Below, in pieces: positions 24,126-32,926 of a DNA stretch of 64,000 nucleotides. Position 1 is the first letter of the stretch, and every line of letters starts with the position of its first letter. The position numbers were made by a program, and so were the translations under genes. The notes below the pieces were generated by a model. The model had not been told where the DNA came from, made no database searches, and saw only the letters and a list, made by a program, of their open reading frames with translations. This DNA is from Rhodocyclaceae bacterium (GTDB lineage: Bacteria > Pseudomonadota > Gammaproteobacteria > Burkholderiales > Rhodocyclaceae): NCBI GenBank assembly GCA_030681195.1, contig JAUXXJ010000018.1, forward strand, positions 1 to 64,000. Direction: 5' to 3'.

Positions 24126-24827
24126 ATGCGGAACAGGAAACATTGGATCGTGTCTGCCGCTCTCTCCTGTTGCGCCTGCGTCGCATGGGCACAAGCGGGA
24201 TTGCCGAGCGATTTTGATATCCGTCAGGCGCAGCAACGGATGCGTGATGCCATGGGGTCTGACGGCAGCCAGCCGGGCAACCTGCCGTCGTTGCCTGTCG
24301 TACCGCGGATCGAACGTTTGCCGATGCCACTGGCTAGACAATCTGACATTGGCCAGATGGCCGAATCCTTTCGTTCCTTGCCAATTTCAAAGCCGGCGTC
24401 ATCCGATCGCGGGCCGGAACTGATGGTGTTCGTTTCCTTCTCGATTCCCAGGCCTTCACTGGAACGCATCGTCGCCGAGTCCGAGCGAACCGGGGCGGTG
24501 CTGGTCTTACGCGGACTGAAGGGCAATTCGCTGACACGGATGGGGGAAGAGGTCGCCCAGCTTATCGGTAAGCGTCATGTGACCGCCATCATCCATCCGC
24601 CAGCCTTCACACAATTCAAGGTAACGCAGGTGCCGGCACTGGTCTTGGCGAATGCGTCGCAGGCAACGCGGATCGGCACAGATGGCTGTGCATCGCCGTC
24701 CAGTTTCGTGAAAGTCGATGGTGATGTCAGCCAGGGCTATGCGCTCGATCTCATCGAGCGTCAGGCCCCCGCATGGTCGGAAGTCGCCAGGCGCTTTGCA
24801 TCAAAGCTGGAGGAGCGCCGTCCGTGA
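24126..24827 (+). CDS. trbC: F-type conjugal transfer protein TrbC
   Basis: 233 residues from ATG 24126, two bases after traU. Signal peptide ~1-23. The second half is the TrbC_Ftype thioredoxin-like domain: 'ELMVFVSFSIPRPSLERIVAESERTGAVLVLRGLKGNSLTRMGEEVAQLIGKRHVTAIIHPPAFTQFKVTQVPALVL'. Periplasmic, acting with TraW in pilus assembly. Its stop overlaps the GTG of the next gene. Confidence 0.85.
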   Translation: MRNRKHWIVSAALSCCACVAWAQAGLPSDFDIRQAQQRMRDAMGSDGSQPGNLPSLPVVPRIERLPMPLARQSDIGQMAESFRSLPISKPASSDRGPELMVFVSFSIPRPSLERIVAESERTGAVLVLRGLKGNSLTRMGEEVAQLIGKRHVTAIIHPPAFTQFKVTQVPALVLANASQATRIGTDGCASPSSFVKVDGDVSQGYALDLIERQAPAWSEVARRFASKLEERRP

Positions 24828-26023
24828 GCATGCGCAATTTGATCTTGCTGGCGTGTGTCCTGTTCGCCGGGACAGCCATTGCGCAAGGCTACGATGCCTC
24901 AACCGCTTTCAGTGACGGACGCTCATTGGGGTCCGGAGCCATCGGTGGAGCGCAGCAGGGGATCGGCACGACAAACGCGACGGCCGTTGTTCCCGGCTAC
25001 GGGCAAGCCACCAGCCAAGCCGGCCTGTTTCAGGGGGGCATGGGGCAACTCTCGGGGCCGGGCGTGACCAAAGTCATGGACTGTTCCAGCCAGACACCGG
25101 ATACGGACGCATTTCGGCGACAGGAGTGTGATGCGGTCAATTTTGTTGCGCGCAACCCGAGCGTGCGCCCAGCATTCTCGATTGATCGCGCCACCGATCC
25201 CCTGATCACCCGGAACAACGCAATTGCCGCCAATCCGGCCATTCAACTCCCCGGCGTCAATATCGGCGCGGCGACCGAGCAGTGCCGTGTCGTTACCCAA
25301 ACAACCCCGGCGGTGTTCTCGACCGAGATCTGTACCGAATATCGCCCCGTCACCAGCAACTATTGTTCGACCGCGCGCCAGATCAGTGTCGATCAGCATC
25401 ACCTGTATCAATGTGTCGAGCAGATGCAGACCCTGAGCAACGCCAGTTGCTATATCGGCCAACAGATCGCGGTGAGTACGAGCTACAACTACCAGTGCAA
25501 CCAGACCGTTCAGGGCTACGAGACATTGAGTTGCCGCCGCGGTGTCTCGGCGACCGTCGGATTTGGTCAATGCACGCCAGGAGCTTGGCTGGGCCGAACT
25601 GCTTTCATGGATTGTAGTTATTGCTACGACCCGTACATGGCTATGAACATTTTCTGTGGAAGTGATGGCCGTTCCTATTCAGTGGAACCCTATCGGTCCT
25701 ACGACGGGGTCAATCGCTACGACTACAACTGGATCGGCTATCCCTGGGACGGCAGCTATGGCCGCTTCCCCGTGGCGGTGGCGCCAGGACAGTCGGTGAC
25801 GGACTACTACGTCAGCAATCTCGGGTTTGGCTGCAACCTGTATGTTTACTTCAGCGTCAGTTGCAGTTCCACGACCTGCACCCCTTCGATGCGTAACGTC
25901 AGTTCTGGCTGCAATTCATCCGGCGGGACAGGGACGGGGGCGCCCTTGCAATTACCAATGTCCAAGACGGTCAGCAGCTGGACCTCGAATGAGTGCGCCA
26001 CCCTGCAACAGCGAGCACGCTGA
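24824..26023 (+). CDS. Secreted cysteine-rich TraN-associated protein
   Basis: 399 residues from GTG 24824 (GTGA overlap with trbC; ATG 24830 is an alternative). Signal peptide ~1-20 ('LILLACVLFAGTAIAQ'). Glycine-rich stretch to ~80, then 'VMDCSSQTPDTDAFRRQECDAVNFVARNP', and after that many cysteine pairs ('CRVVTQTTPAVFSTEICTEYRPVTSNYCSTA', 'YQCVEQMQTLSNASCYIGQ', 'SCRRG'), comparable to the N-terminal half of TraN. I think it is a mating-pair stabilisation component in the periplasm or outer membrane, possibly the N-terminal part of an ancestral longer TraN. The next gene overlaps by one base. Confidence 0.6.
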   Translation: MSMRNLILLACVLFAGTAIAQGYDASTAFSDGRSLGSGAIGGAQQGIGTTNATAVVPGYGQATSQAGLFQGGMGQLSGPGVTKVMDCSSQTPDTDAFRRQECDAVNFVARNPSVRPAFSIDRATDPLITRNNAIAANPAIQLPGVNIGAATEQCRVVTQTTPAVFSTEICTEYRPVTSNYCSTARQISVDQHHLYQCVEQMQTLSNASCYIGQQIAVSTSYNYQCNQTVQGYETLSCRRGVSATVGFGQCTPGAWLGRTAFMDCSYCYDPYMAMNIFCGSDGRSYSVEPYRSYDGVNRYDYNWIGYPWDGSYGRFPVAVAPGQSVTDYYVSNLGFGCNLYVYFSVSCSSTTCTPSMRNVSSGCNSSGGTGTGAPLQLPMSKTVSSWTSNECATLQQRAR

Positions 26024-28104
26024 TGAGATTGCTGCTTCTGCTCATCGCCGTCCTCTTTGGTCTGAGCCCTGTCGCGTGGGCGGGCGATTGTCGACTGGAG
26101 AGTTCGACCTGTGTCGATACCTCGGCGAGCAAGACAATTTCAGGTGTGGTCGTCACGCTGGCGGATGTCGGGGGCTGCTGGGAATTTCAGGACAACTACA
26201 CCTGCATCAAGCCCAACTCCATCGACTACTGCTCGGCATTGACGGCGGCAGGGTGCGGTCAGACGAGTTCGGTGTGCAGCGATACCGCGTTCAACGGCAC
26301 ATGCAATACCTACACCAAGACTTTTCGCTGTGGCACCAGTCAGGGAACCCCCACGAATACGGTGAGGCTCGACAACACCTACACCCTGGTAACGGATACG
26401 GCCAATACGAGCCAATGTACGTCCTATGCGCAGAATTCCCGATGCCGACTGTCGGCGCATACCTGCGTTGATTCCACGCCCTGCAAGCTCGATTCGAGTG
26501 GGGCGACCGTGTGCCTGGCAGGTGTCACGTCACCGGCGGGGGGATTGAATTCCACGGCCACCTGCTGGCGTTATCAGGATGATTACTCCTGTATTGCCGA
26601 TAACCACATCGACTACTGCGCGGCCATTAAGGTGACGCAAGGCTGCACTCAAGTCAGCGCTACCTGCGACAGCACGGCCTTCGATGGCTCCTGCAACCAA
26701 TATACCCGGCGCTATCAATGCACCAACGTCACCGCATCGACCTCGACACCGACCGTCGTCGAACTCAATACGTCCTACACGATCACGTCCAACACGCTGG
26801 ATACCAGTCAATGCACGTCGTATGCTGACAGCGCAAATTGTGTCCATGCCGCAACCACATGTACCGATAGCACTCCCTGCAAGACAATCAATGGCCTGCA
26901 GGTTTGCCTGACGACGGTGTCTCCATTGCCGAGCGGGGCGCAAAGCGCGGGTGACTCCTGCTGGTCGCGTACCGAGGACTACACCTGTGCCGGAGCAACG
27001 CTGACGAACGATTGCCAACCGTTGATCGATCGTGGTTGCACGCCGGTTTCCTCGCAATGCATCGACCCCTTGCCTACGGGAGGCTGCGACATGAGCGAGC
27101 GAACGTACTCATGCCAGACCTCACCCGCAACACAGACCCAGCAAACCGTTTGTGACCAGCGGTCTTTCTGCCAGGGAGGAACCAACTGCTTTGATACCAG
27201 CAATCCGGCAGATCAGGACTTCGGACGTGCCATGGCGTCGATGGAAGCCGCTCGGGAGGCTGGGGTCTATGGGGAGGATCTGCGGCTGTTCAAAGGGGTG
27301 GGAGAGCGATGCCGGAAGAAGCTCTTCGGCCTGGTCGATTGCTGCAAGAAGGGTGGTGGCGGTGCGGCGCGTTCCAATCACAATCTGATGGCCACCGCCA
27401 TGCAGGGCGTGATGATTGGCGGCCAACTCGCCATCAATGCAGGCAGCAAGTACATGTTCGACTTCATGTACCCAGAGTTCACCAGCTATGTCGAAGCCGG
27501 TGCGCAGGCCATGATTTCCTCGGAGGTGCTGTTCACTCCGACGAACTTCCAACCGTCCTTTACGTTTTACGGACTGACTCTTTCGACCGGTACGGTCAGT
27601 AGCGGCCTGTTGGGGGGACCGATCTATTCGCTGGGATCGCTCGGCAGCTTCAATTTTTACTTCGATCCGTATTCACTGGCGGCAGCCGTAGCGCTCCAAC
27701 TCCTGTCCGAATTGCTGTCCTGCGAACAATCCGAACAAATGCTGGGGATGCACCGGGATGCCAACCTGTGTGTCTTTGTGGGCTCCTACTGCTCATCGCG
27801 TATCCCCATCATCAAGACCTGCATCGAACAGACTCAGTCTTACTGCTGCTTCAACTCCCGTCTGGCCAAGATCATCAATGAGCAGGGCAGGGGACAGGTA
27901 GGCAAGACCTGGGGCAGTGGCGAGAACCCAGATTGCTCAGGTTTTACCACCGCCGAATTTGAGCAACTGGATTTCTCCCGGATCGACATGAGCGAGTTCA
28001 TTCAGGAAGTGGCATCCAGCGTCCGAATGCCGGATGTGTCGTCCTTCGGACAGAACGTCCAAACCACCGTGCAACAGCGTGTGAATAGCTACTACAACCG
28101 ATGA
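26023..28104 (+). CDS. traN: Mating-pair stabilisation protein TraN
   Basis: 693 residues, ATG 26023 in a TGATG overlap. Signal peptide ~1-20. Three tandem cysteine-rich modules follow (~20-135, ~140-265, ~275-370), each with 'C..TPCK..(N/S)G..VCL', 'CW..(Q/T)(D/E)(N/D)Y(T/S)C' and a Cys-rich end. The C-terminal half has the TraN signature: 'RCRKKLFGLVDCCKKGG', 'LGMHRDANLCVFVGSYCSSR', 'QSYCCFNSRLAKIINEQGRGQVGKTWGSGENPDCSGFTTAEFEQLDFSRIDMSEF'. TraN is an outer-membrane adhesin that recognises the recipient cell. Confidence 0.88.
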   Translation: MRLLLLLIAVLFGLSPVAWAGDCRLESSTCVDTSASKTISGVVVTLADVGGCWEFQDNYTCIKPNSIDYCSALTAAGCGQTSSVCSDTAFNGTCNTYTKTFRCGTSQGTPTNTVRLDNTYTLVTDTANTSQCTSYAQNSRCRLSAHTCVDSTPCKLDSSGATVCLAGVTSPAGGLNSTATCWRYQDDYSCIADNHIDYCAAIKVTQGCTQVSATCDSTAFDGSCNQYTRRYQCTNVTASTSTPTVVELNTSYTITSNTLDTSQCTSYADSANCVHAATTCTDSTPCKTINGLQVCLTTVSPLPSGAQSAGDSCWSRTEDYTCAGATLTNDCQPLIDRGCTPVSSQCIDPLPTGGCDMSERTYSCQTSPATQTQQTVCDQRSFCQGGTNCFDTSNPADQDFGRAMASMEAAREAGVYGEDLRLFKGVGERCRKKLFGLVDCCKKGGGGAARSNHNLMATAMQGVMIGGQLAINAGSKYMFDFMYPEFTSYVEAGAQAMISSEVLFTPTNFQPSFTFYGLTLSTGTVSSGLLGGPIYSLGSLGSFNFYFDPYSLAAAVALQLLSELLSCEQSEQMLGMHRDANLCVFVGSYCSSRIPIIKTCIEQTQSYCCFNSRLAKIINEQGRGQVGKTWGSGENPDCSGFTTAEFEQLDFSRIDMSEFIQEVASSVRMPDVSSFGQNVQTTVQQRVNSYYNR

Positions 28105-28487
28105 TGCGATCTGCGATGGCCCTTTGTTTCTTTGCGCTCCTGTCGAGCGCCGATGTTCTTGCCGCTGATCTAAAGCAGCACCTGCTGACGGCAATCGATA
28201 CGCCCAACGGGATGGCTGAAGGGATGCTGGATGGCAGCATGGCCGAGTTTTTCAAGGCTCAGACCCGTTCGTCTGAGCCGGTCATGGTCAAAGTCAGAAC
28301 CTTGAAGCGTTTTCCGACAGCGGGATGTGCCCGACTGGAGGCAACCCTGATCCAGGAGGGGGTGCCAACCCAGCAAGGAAGCGCCATCCCGTTTGCCATT
28401 CGCTACGAAATCAACCTGTGTAGGGATGGGCGTCCGCCGACGGAAGGTATCGACCTGGATGCCGCCTCGCGCGTTCTTCCACGGTAG
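28101..28487 (+). CDS. Small periplasmic protein of the transfer cluster
   Basis: 128 residues, overlapping traN by 4 bases (ATG 28104 is an alternative). Signal peptide ~1-22 ('ALCFFALLSSADVLAAD'). The mature part ('MVKVRTLKRFPTAGCARLEATLIQEGVPTQQGSAIPFAIRYEINLCRDGRPP') carries two cysteines and resembles small hypothetical proteins found behind traN in integrative elements. Probably periplasmic; function unknown. Confidence 0.65.
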   Translation: MMRSAMALCFFALLSSADVLAADLKQHLLTAIDTPNGMAEGMLDGSMAEFFKAQTRSSEPVMVKVRTLKRFPTAGCARLEATLIQEGVPTQQGSAIPFAIRYEINLCRDGRPPTEGIDLDAASRVLPR

Positions 28488-28543
28488 CCACCAGCGTTGT
28501 AGCAAGAATATTTATCGACAACCCCAAGTAGGAAAAGTAATCC

Positions 28544-28837
28544 ATGAACAAATTAGAGCTGATCGAAGCATTGGCCACCAAGTCCAACCTGACGAGATTT
28601 ACTGCGTGCCGTGCAATTGATATTCTGGTCAATGAAGTGGTGACTGCGGTGACCCAAGGCAAGAAAGTGACGATCGCAGGCTTTGGAACCTTCAAACCGG
28701 CTGCTCGTGCCGCCCGTGTCGGCAAGAACCCGAAGACTGGAGCCCCTATCAAAATCCAGGCGACGACTGTGCCGAAGTTCACCCCCGGTGTCGCTTTCAG
28801 GGACATGGTTGCCAAGGAGGGCAAGAGCGCGAGGTAG
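28544..28837 (+). CDS. HU-family DNA-binding protein (element-borne)
   Basis: 97 residues. HU/IHF pattern is complete: 'MNKLELIEALATKSNLTRFTACRAIDILVNEVVTAVTQGKKVTIAGFGTFKP', the DNA-binding arm 'ARAARVGKNPKTGAPIKIQATTVPKF' with the Pro at its tip, and 'TPGVAFRDMV'. It is more divergent than the HU gene at 38972, consistent with an element-encoded copy that may serve recombination or oriT processing. 56 bp after the small periplasmic gene. Confidence 0.9.
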   Translation: MNKLELIEALATKSNLTRFTACRAIDILVNEVVTAVTQGKKVTIAGFGTFKPAARAARVGKNPKTGAPIKIQATTVPKFTPGVAFRDMVAKEGKSAR

Positions 28838-28877
28838 CTTCCAGCGTTGCAGAACGTCCGCGACGAGCAGATTAAAT

Positions 28878-28895
28878 AATAAACGATCGTTTATT
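28878..28895. promoter_or_regulatory. 18-bp perfect palindrome, likely HipB operator
   Basis: AATAAACGATCGTTTATT is a perfect 18-bp palindrome 65 bp ahead of the hipB-like gene. An imperfect second copy ('AACGGTCGTTTAT', ~28932-28944) lies just before the ribosome site. Paired palindromes at this place are the usual autoregulatory operators of HipBA. Confidence 0.6.
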
Positions 28896-28959
28896 TTCTC
28901 TTGCACTGATCCTTTAGGCAAGGCAAAATTCAACGGTCGTTTATCTTTTGGAGGGAGCC

Positions 28960-29208
28960 ATGACCCGTGAAGTCAGTATTTCCTCGATCCGGGAACTGGG
29001 AGACACCCTCCGCCGGGTTCGGAAAGAATCGGGGCTGACGCAACGGGATGCCGCCGCCCTGTGCAACGTCAGTCTACCGTTTCTCAATGGACTTGAGCAG
29101 GGTAAAGCGACGGCACAGATCGGCAAGGTTCTGACCGTTTGCCAGCGCTTCGGCATCGATGTTCGCTTGCGATTACCGATGGCGCCCGATAGCGAGGGTG
29201 TGGCATGA
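28960..29208 (+). CDS. hipB: HipB-like helix-turn-helix antitoxin
   Basis: 82 residues from ATG 28960 (GGAGGG immediately upstream; ATG 28948 rejected because it lies before that site). A Cro/C1-type helix-turn-helix covers ~10-65: 'ELGDTLRRVRKESGLTQRDAAALCNVSLPFLNGLEQGKATAQIGKVLTVCQRFGI'. Overlaps the HipA start by 4 bases. Expected to bind the upstream palindrome and neutralise HipA. Confidence 0.88.
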   Translation: MTREVSISSIRELGDTLRRVRKESGLTQRDAAALCNVSLPFLNGLEQGKATAQIGKVLTVCQRFGIDVRLRLPMAPDSEGVA

Positions 29209-30569
29209 GCCAATTGCGTGTGCTGTCCGATGGCGCATGGATCGGTACCCTCGATGTCACCGAAGGCCGGTGGGCGTTTGCCTATGCTCCCGAATGGATG
29301 CAGCATCCACTCGCCCCCGGATTCCCATTAACGATTCGCGACTACCAGGATGCGGGCGAATATCGGCCCGTGGAGTGGTTCTTCGAGAACCTGTTGCCAG
29401 AGGGTCGGTTGCGGGAACTCATTGCTTTTCGTGATCGGATCGATCCCCGTGACAGTTGGGCATTCCTCGTGCGGCACGGCCAGGACACGGCCGGCGCCTT
29501 GTCTCTCGTATCGGTCAATCCCGACGGCGAGATTCCCGGCGAGGTGCTGGTGCCACTCTCACAGGAAGACCTGCAGGCGAAGATCGAGGAATCGCGTAAG
29601 CGCAATTTGCCCTTGATGGCGTCTTGGGACGACATCCGCATGTCACTGGCTGGGGCACAAGAGAAGCTTGGCTTGCGGATCGATCCCGATGGCGTGATGT
29701 TTCTTCCGGAGGGCACTGCAGCCTCCACGCACATCGTCAAACCCGAGAATGCCAGCGCGGATTTCCCCTTTTGTCCGGCCAACGAATTCTTCTGTATGCG
29801 GCTGGCGGACGAACTCAAGGTGCCCGTACCGCAGGTGTCGCTACGGCACTTGCCGGAACCGCTTTACATCATTGAGCGCTTCGATCGCAATCGGCCGAAA
29901 CCCCAAAAAGGGGAGGGCGCTTCTCCCATCAAGCGGCTGCACCAGATCGATTTATGTCAGGCGCTTGGGGTATCGCCGTCACGGAAATATGAGAGCGAGG
30001 GCGGATTGGGTCTCCATCACCTGTTCGAGGTGCTGCTGGGACCCTTCATCGACCGGCCAGCCGTTGCCGTCAATGCAGTCATTCAGTGGGTGGCTTTCAA
30101 TTACCTGATCGGCAACCTCGACGCGCATGCGAAGAACATCGCCTTCCTGCTGCGTGGGCAGAAAGCCGAGGTGGCTCCCTTCTACGACATGCTGTGTGTC
30201 GAAGCCTATTTGCCGCGCGCCACAATGTCGATGAGTATTGCCGGCGAGAACAAACCTGGATGGGTCGAAGGCATTCATTGGGATGCGCTGGCTTATGAGG
30301 CGAGAGTCGCACCGCGTTTGGTACGTGGCGTCCTGTCGCGCATGAATAACGCCTTGCCTGATGCCATTTCCAAGGTCATCGGTGATGAGCGATTGCTACC
30401 TGTCGAGCGTGATTTCATCCGGACAAAGATCCTTCCGGTGATTGCCGAGCGCCAGGAGTTTCTGGTCGATGCATTGGCATCCCTCCATGTGCCCCTTGCC
30501 GATCTGATCAATTCGCGTGAGCTTTCCGCTGAAGTTGTCGACAGACTGAAATCACTACCAACGACCTGA
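29205..30569 (+). CDS. hipA: HipA-like kinase toxin
   Basis: 454 residues. N-terminal 'VLSDGAWIGTL...GRWAFAY' HipA_N part, then the HipA kinase core: 'ASWDDIRMSLAGAQEKLGLRI', 'STHIVKPENAS...ANEFFCMRLADEL', 'LYIIERFDRN', the catalytic loop 'YLIGNLDAHAKNIAFLL' (~301-317) and the metal-binding 'FYDMLC'. Full length for the family (~440). HipA phosphorylates a translation target such as glutamyl-tRNA synthetase and induces dormancy. Here it probably stabilises the element. Confidence 0.9.
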   Translation: MSQLRVLSDGAWIGTLDVTEGRWAFAYAPEWMQHPLAPGFPLTIRDYQDAGEYRPVEWFFENLLPEGRLRELIAFRDRIDPRDSWAFLVRHGQDTAGALSLVSVNPDGEIPGEVLVPLSQEDLQAKIEESRKRNLPLMASWDDIRMSLAGAQEKLGLRIDPDGVMFLPEGTAASTHIVKPENASADFPFCPANEFFCMRLADELKVPVPQVSLRHLPEPLYIIERFDRNRPKPQKGEGASPIKRLHQIDLCQALGVSPSRKYESEGGLGLHHLFEVLLGPFIDRPAVAVNAVIQWVAFNYLIGNLDAHAKNIAFLLRGQKAEVAPFYDMLCVEAYLPRATMSMSIAGENKPGWVEGIHWDALAYEARVAPRLVRGVLSRMNNALPDAISKVIGDERLLPVERDFIRTKILPVIAERQEFLVDALASLHVPLADLINSRELSAEVVDRLKSLPTT

Positions 30570-30665
30570 CCTCAATATCCGCCCGGATGGCAGAAGGATA
30601 TTTTTGGAGTCGATCTGATAGATTGGCATGTTGGCTCAACCGGCCATTGAACGAGGACCCGTCAC

Positions 30666-31109
30666 GTGTCGAATATCGTAACTGCACTCAAAGATGAAGT
30701 TTCGCGCATCGCCCGCAAGGAAGTTCGTAATGAAACAGCTCAGCTGAAGAAAGCGGTGGCCCGTTATCGATCCGATATTGCCGATCTGAAACGGAGACTT
30801 GTCGCTGCGGAGCAATCCTTGACCAAAATTCGGAAGTCAGGTGGCGTACCTCGCCCAAGTACTCCGGCATCCACGCCAGAGGGCAACGCCGGCATTCGGT
30901 TCAGTGCAAAAGGTTTTCGTACCCTGCGCGAACGACTGGACTTGTCGGGGCCGGAAACAGCCAAGCTGTTACGTGTCTCGGTTCAGACGATTTACAACTG
31001 GGAAGCTGGATCGTCAAAACCTCGTGAACCGCAACTCTCTGCGATTGCCGTTCTCCGTAAGGCAGGCAAGCGTGAGGTCGCGGCCAGGCTTGCTGAATTG
31101 ACCGCCTGA
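30666..31109 (+). CDS. Coiled-coil / helix-turn-helix regulator
   Basis: 147 residues from a GTG start. Residues ~1-60 form a charged coiled coil ('EVSRIARKEVRNETAQLKKAVARYRSDIADLKRRLVAAEQSL'); residues ~75-147 form a phage-type helix-turn-helix ('FRTLRERLDLSGPETAKLLRVSVQTIYNWEAGSSKPREPQLSAIAVLR'). Likely a transcription regulator. It is 96 bp after hipA and convergent with the next gene. Confidence 0.75.
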   Translation: MSNIVTALKDEVSRIARKEVRNETAQLKKAVARYRSDIADLKRRLVAAEQSLTKIRKSGGVPRPSTPASTPEGNAGIRFSAKGFRTLRERLDLSGPETAKLLRVSVQTIYNWEAGSSKPREPQLSAIAVLRKAGKREVAARLAELTA

Positions 31110-31122
31110 TCTGAAATTGAAA

Positions 31123-31377
31123 CTATCGGTGGCAGGGTGTGGAACCCCTACGTGTTTGTCGCAGGTTGTCGATGTAGTTGGCCAGATCCTCAGCGAGCAC
31201 ATAACGTCGGCGGTCCCTCAGGATGGTTGGGATCGGGAAGACGCCTTTGCTGATTTGGTTGTGTGCGGTTCTTAGCTGGATACCTATTTCCTGGGCGGCC
31301 ATTGAGAGCGGCAGCAGTGTGCCGCCATACCGGCTGGAGAGTGTAGCCAAGCTACTCTCGAGAATCTTGGTGCTCAT
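31123..31377 (-). CDS. Small MerR/AlpA-like DNA-binding protein
   Basis: 84 residues from ATG 31377 (GGAG 6 bases upstream; further upstream ATGs lack this). 'GTLLPLSMAAQEIGIQLRTAHNQISKGVFPIPTILRDRRRYVLAEDLANYIDNL' is a winged helix-turn-helix of the excisionase/AlpA or PrtN type. It could be a recombination directionality factor or regulator of the element. No recombinase gene lies next to it. Confidence 0.65.
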   Translation of the reverse strand: MSTKILESSLATLSSRYGGTLLPLSMAAQEIGIQLRTAHNQISKGVFPIPTILRDRRRYVLAEDLANYIDNLRQTRRGSTPCHR

Positions 31378-31573
31378 CTGTTGCTCCATGAAGTGACGAG
31401 AGGATCGTAACAAGCGCATGGCGGCTCATGCTTTTGAAACGCGCCCTGCAAGGGCGTATTTCGGGTGGCAGATTTTCTTGGGTGTGATTTACTCGACGCT
31501 CATCTGGTGAGCCTCCTGGCGAGCATAGTCTCGTATAGTCACCAACCCATCAGTACTCATCGAAGTAAATGCA

Positions 31574-32488
31574 ATGACGAGCGAAACACAGGACATCGAA
31601 TCTCTGGCCAAGCAGGTGGAATCCCATCCGGACTATCGGGTGTTGCGTCGCTTGAAACCGCGAACGGAGTTTTCTGTTCAAGCCAAGGGCGCCATCGCAC
31701 GCGGGGTCGTGGTTGATACGGAGACTACCGGTACCGATCCCTCCGCCGACGAGATCATCGAGATCGGCATGGTTGTTTTCGAATACGACACGGCAACCGG
31801 GTACGCCTTGCGTGTCGTCGATACCTACGATGCGCTGGAGCAGCCAAGTCATCCCATACCTCCCGAAGTCACGCAAATTCACGGCATCACCGATGCGATG
31901 GTGGTGGGTAAGCGAATCGATGATCAGCGCGTGGCCAGCATGCTTGGAAACGTCACCTTGGTGGTGGCACACAACGCTGCATTTGACAGGCAGTTTCTTG
32001 AGCGTCGGTTGCCAATTTTCGCGAACGTAGCGTGGGGATGCTCTTTCAAGGAAATTCCTTGGTCCCTTGAAGGCTATGGGTCGGCAAAGCTGGATTACAT
32101 CCTCAACGTAATGGGGTATTTCCATGAGGCCCATCGGGCAGAGGCGGATTGTCTTGCATTGCTCGAAGTGTTGCAGATGCCTTTGCAAACCACGGGTATG
32201 TCGGCATTTGCGGCGCTGACGAAATCGGCAAATGTGGCTGGGTATCGTATCTGGGCCAGAAACAGTCCCTTTGACAACAAGGATCGCCTGAAGGCGAGGG
32301 GCTATCGCTGGGCAGCGCCTGAGAAGTGCTGGTATCTGGATAGCACAGAAGCAACGTTGGCCGCCGATCTGTCATTGCTCAAGATCGAGGGATACAACAG
32401 CAAGCCCGCGAAAGTTGAGCTTGAGAAACTCGACGCGACTATCAGGTACTCGAAACGTGGTGGCGAGAGGGAAGTCAGGCTGATATGA
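31574..32488 (+). CDS. DnaQ-like 3'-5' exonuclease
   Basis: 304 residues. DEDDh exonuclease: ExoI 'GVVVDTETTGTDPSADEIIEIGMVVFEY' (~46-73), ExoII 'LVVAHNAAFDRQFLERRLP' (~135) and ExoIII 'AHRAEADCLALLEVL' (~183). The last ~100 residues ('SAFAALTKSANVAGYRIWARNSPFDNKDRLKARGYRWAAPEKCWYLD') are an accessory domain seen in exonucleases of mobile elements. It is the last gene before the gap that I take as the element boundary. Confidence 0.82.
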   Translation: MTSETQDIESLAKQVESHPDYRVLRRLKPRTEFSVQAKGAIARGVVVDTETTGTDPSADEIIEIGMVVFEYDTATGYALRVVDTYDALEQPSHPIPPEVTQIHGITDAMVVGKRIDDQRVASMLGNVTLVVAHNAAFDRQFLERRLPIFANVAWGCSFKEIPWSLEGYGSAKLDYILNVMGYFHEAHRAEADCLALLEVLQMPLQTTGMSAFAALTKSANVAGYRIWARNSPFDNKDRLKARGYRWAAPEKCWYLDSTEATLAADLSLLKIEGYNSKPAKVELEKLDATIRYSKRGGEREVRLI

Positions 32489-32926
32489 GGACTTTGGTAA
32501 CTATGATTGACCACGGACCTCGCATGAAGCATGTAGCGAATTCTGAAAACCCTTGCCAACACTGGGCTTCAGAGGATTCTGACGGTATCAAATGATGGCC
32601 ATTTTCTCGCTGATACCGTCACAAAACATGCTCGATGTCTGCTACATTCGTGACATGGATAATTCGTCGATTTTCCGAATGTCGGCGAACGTCCGCGAAA
32701 GGTTGTTTTTCCACAATCGCCCGGAAACCCGCATGAATACTAAGCGTCCTTTTTTTGACGGTATCAGTGACGGTATCAGCGGGGGTGAAACGTGCGGAAC
32801 CCAGTATTCATGCGGGGTTCATAGGCTCGTTGATAATTGAGTGGGAGTAGCATGTGTTGCGTAATAATTTGATTATTAAGTGTTTGTTAGTTACGCAAAC
32901 ATTTCACAGCCTGAAAGTGTCGCAGA
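32489..32926. other. Gene-free repeat-rich region at element boundary
   Basis: 438 bp without a supportable gene. GACGGTATCA occurs directly at 32581, 32757 and 32769 and inverted at 32611-32620. The tandem pair is enclosed by an 18-bp inverted repeat (17 of 18 matching): GAAACCCGCATGAATACT ending at 32741 and AGTATTCATGCGGGGTTC starting at 32803. A short stem TTGCGTAA/TTACGCAA at 32857/32891 lies near the end of the leftward mrp operon. Left of it are element genes and right of it core-like genes, so it may be the attachment end or an origin-like site. Confidence 0.45.

Noticed and set aside
32707-32716. DnaA box as proof of a replication origin
   Set aside because: A single box with one mismatch is expected by chance; no AT-rich unwinding region or initiator gene adjoins.
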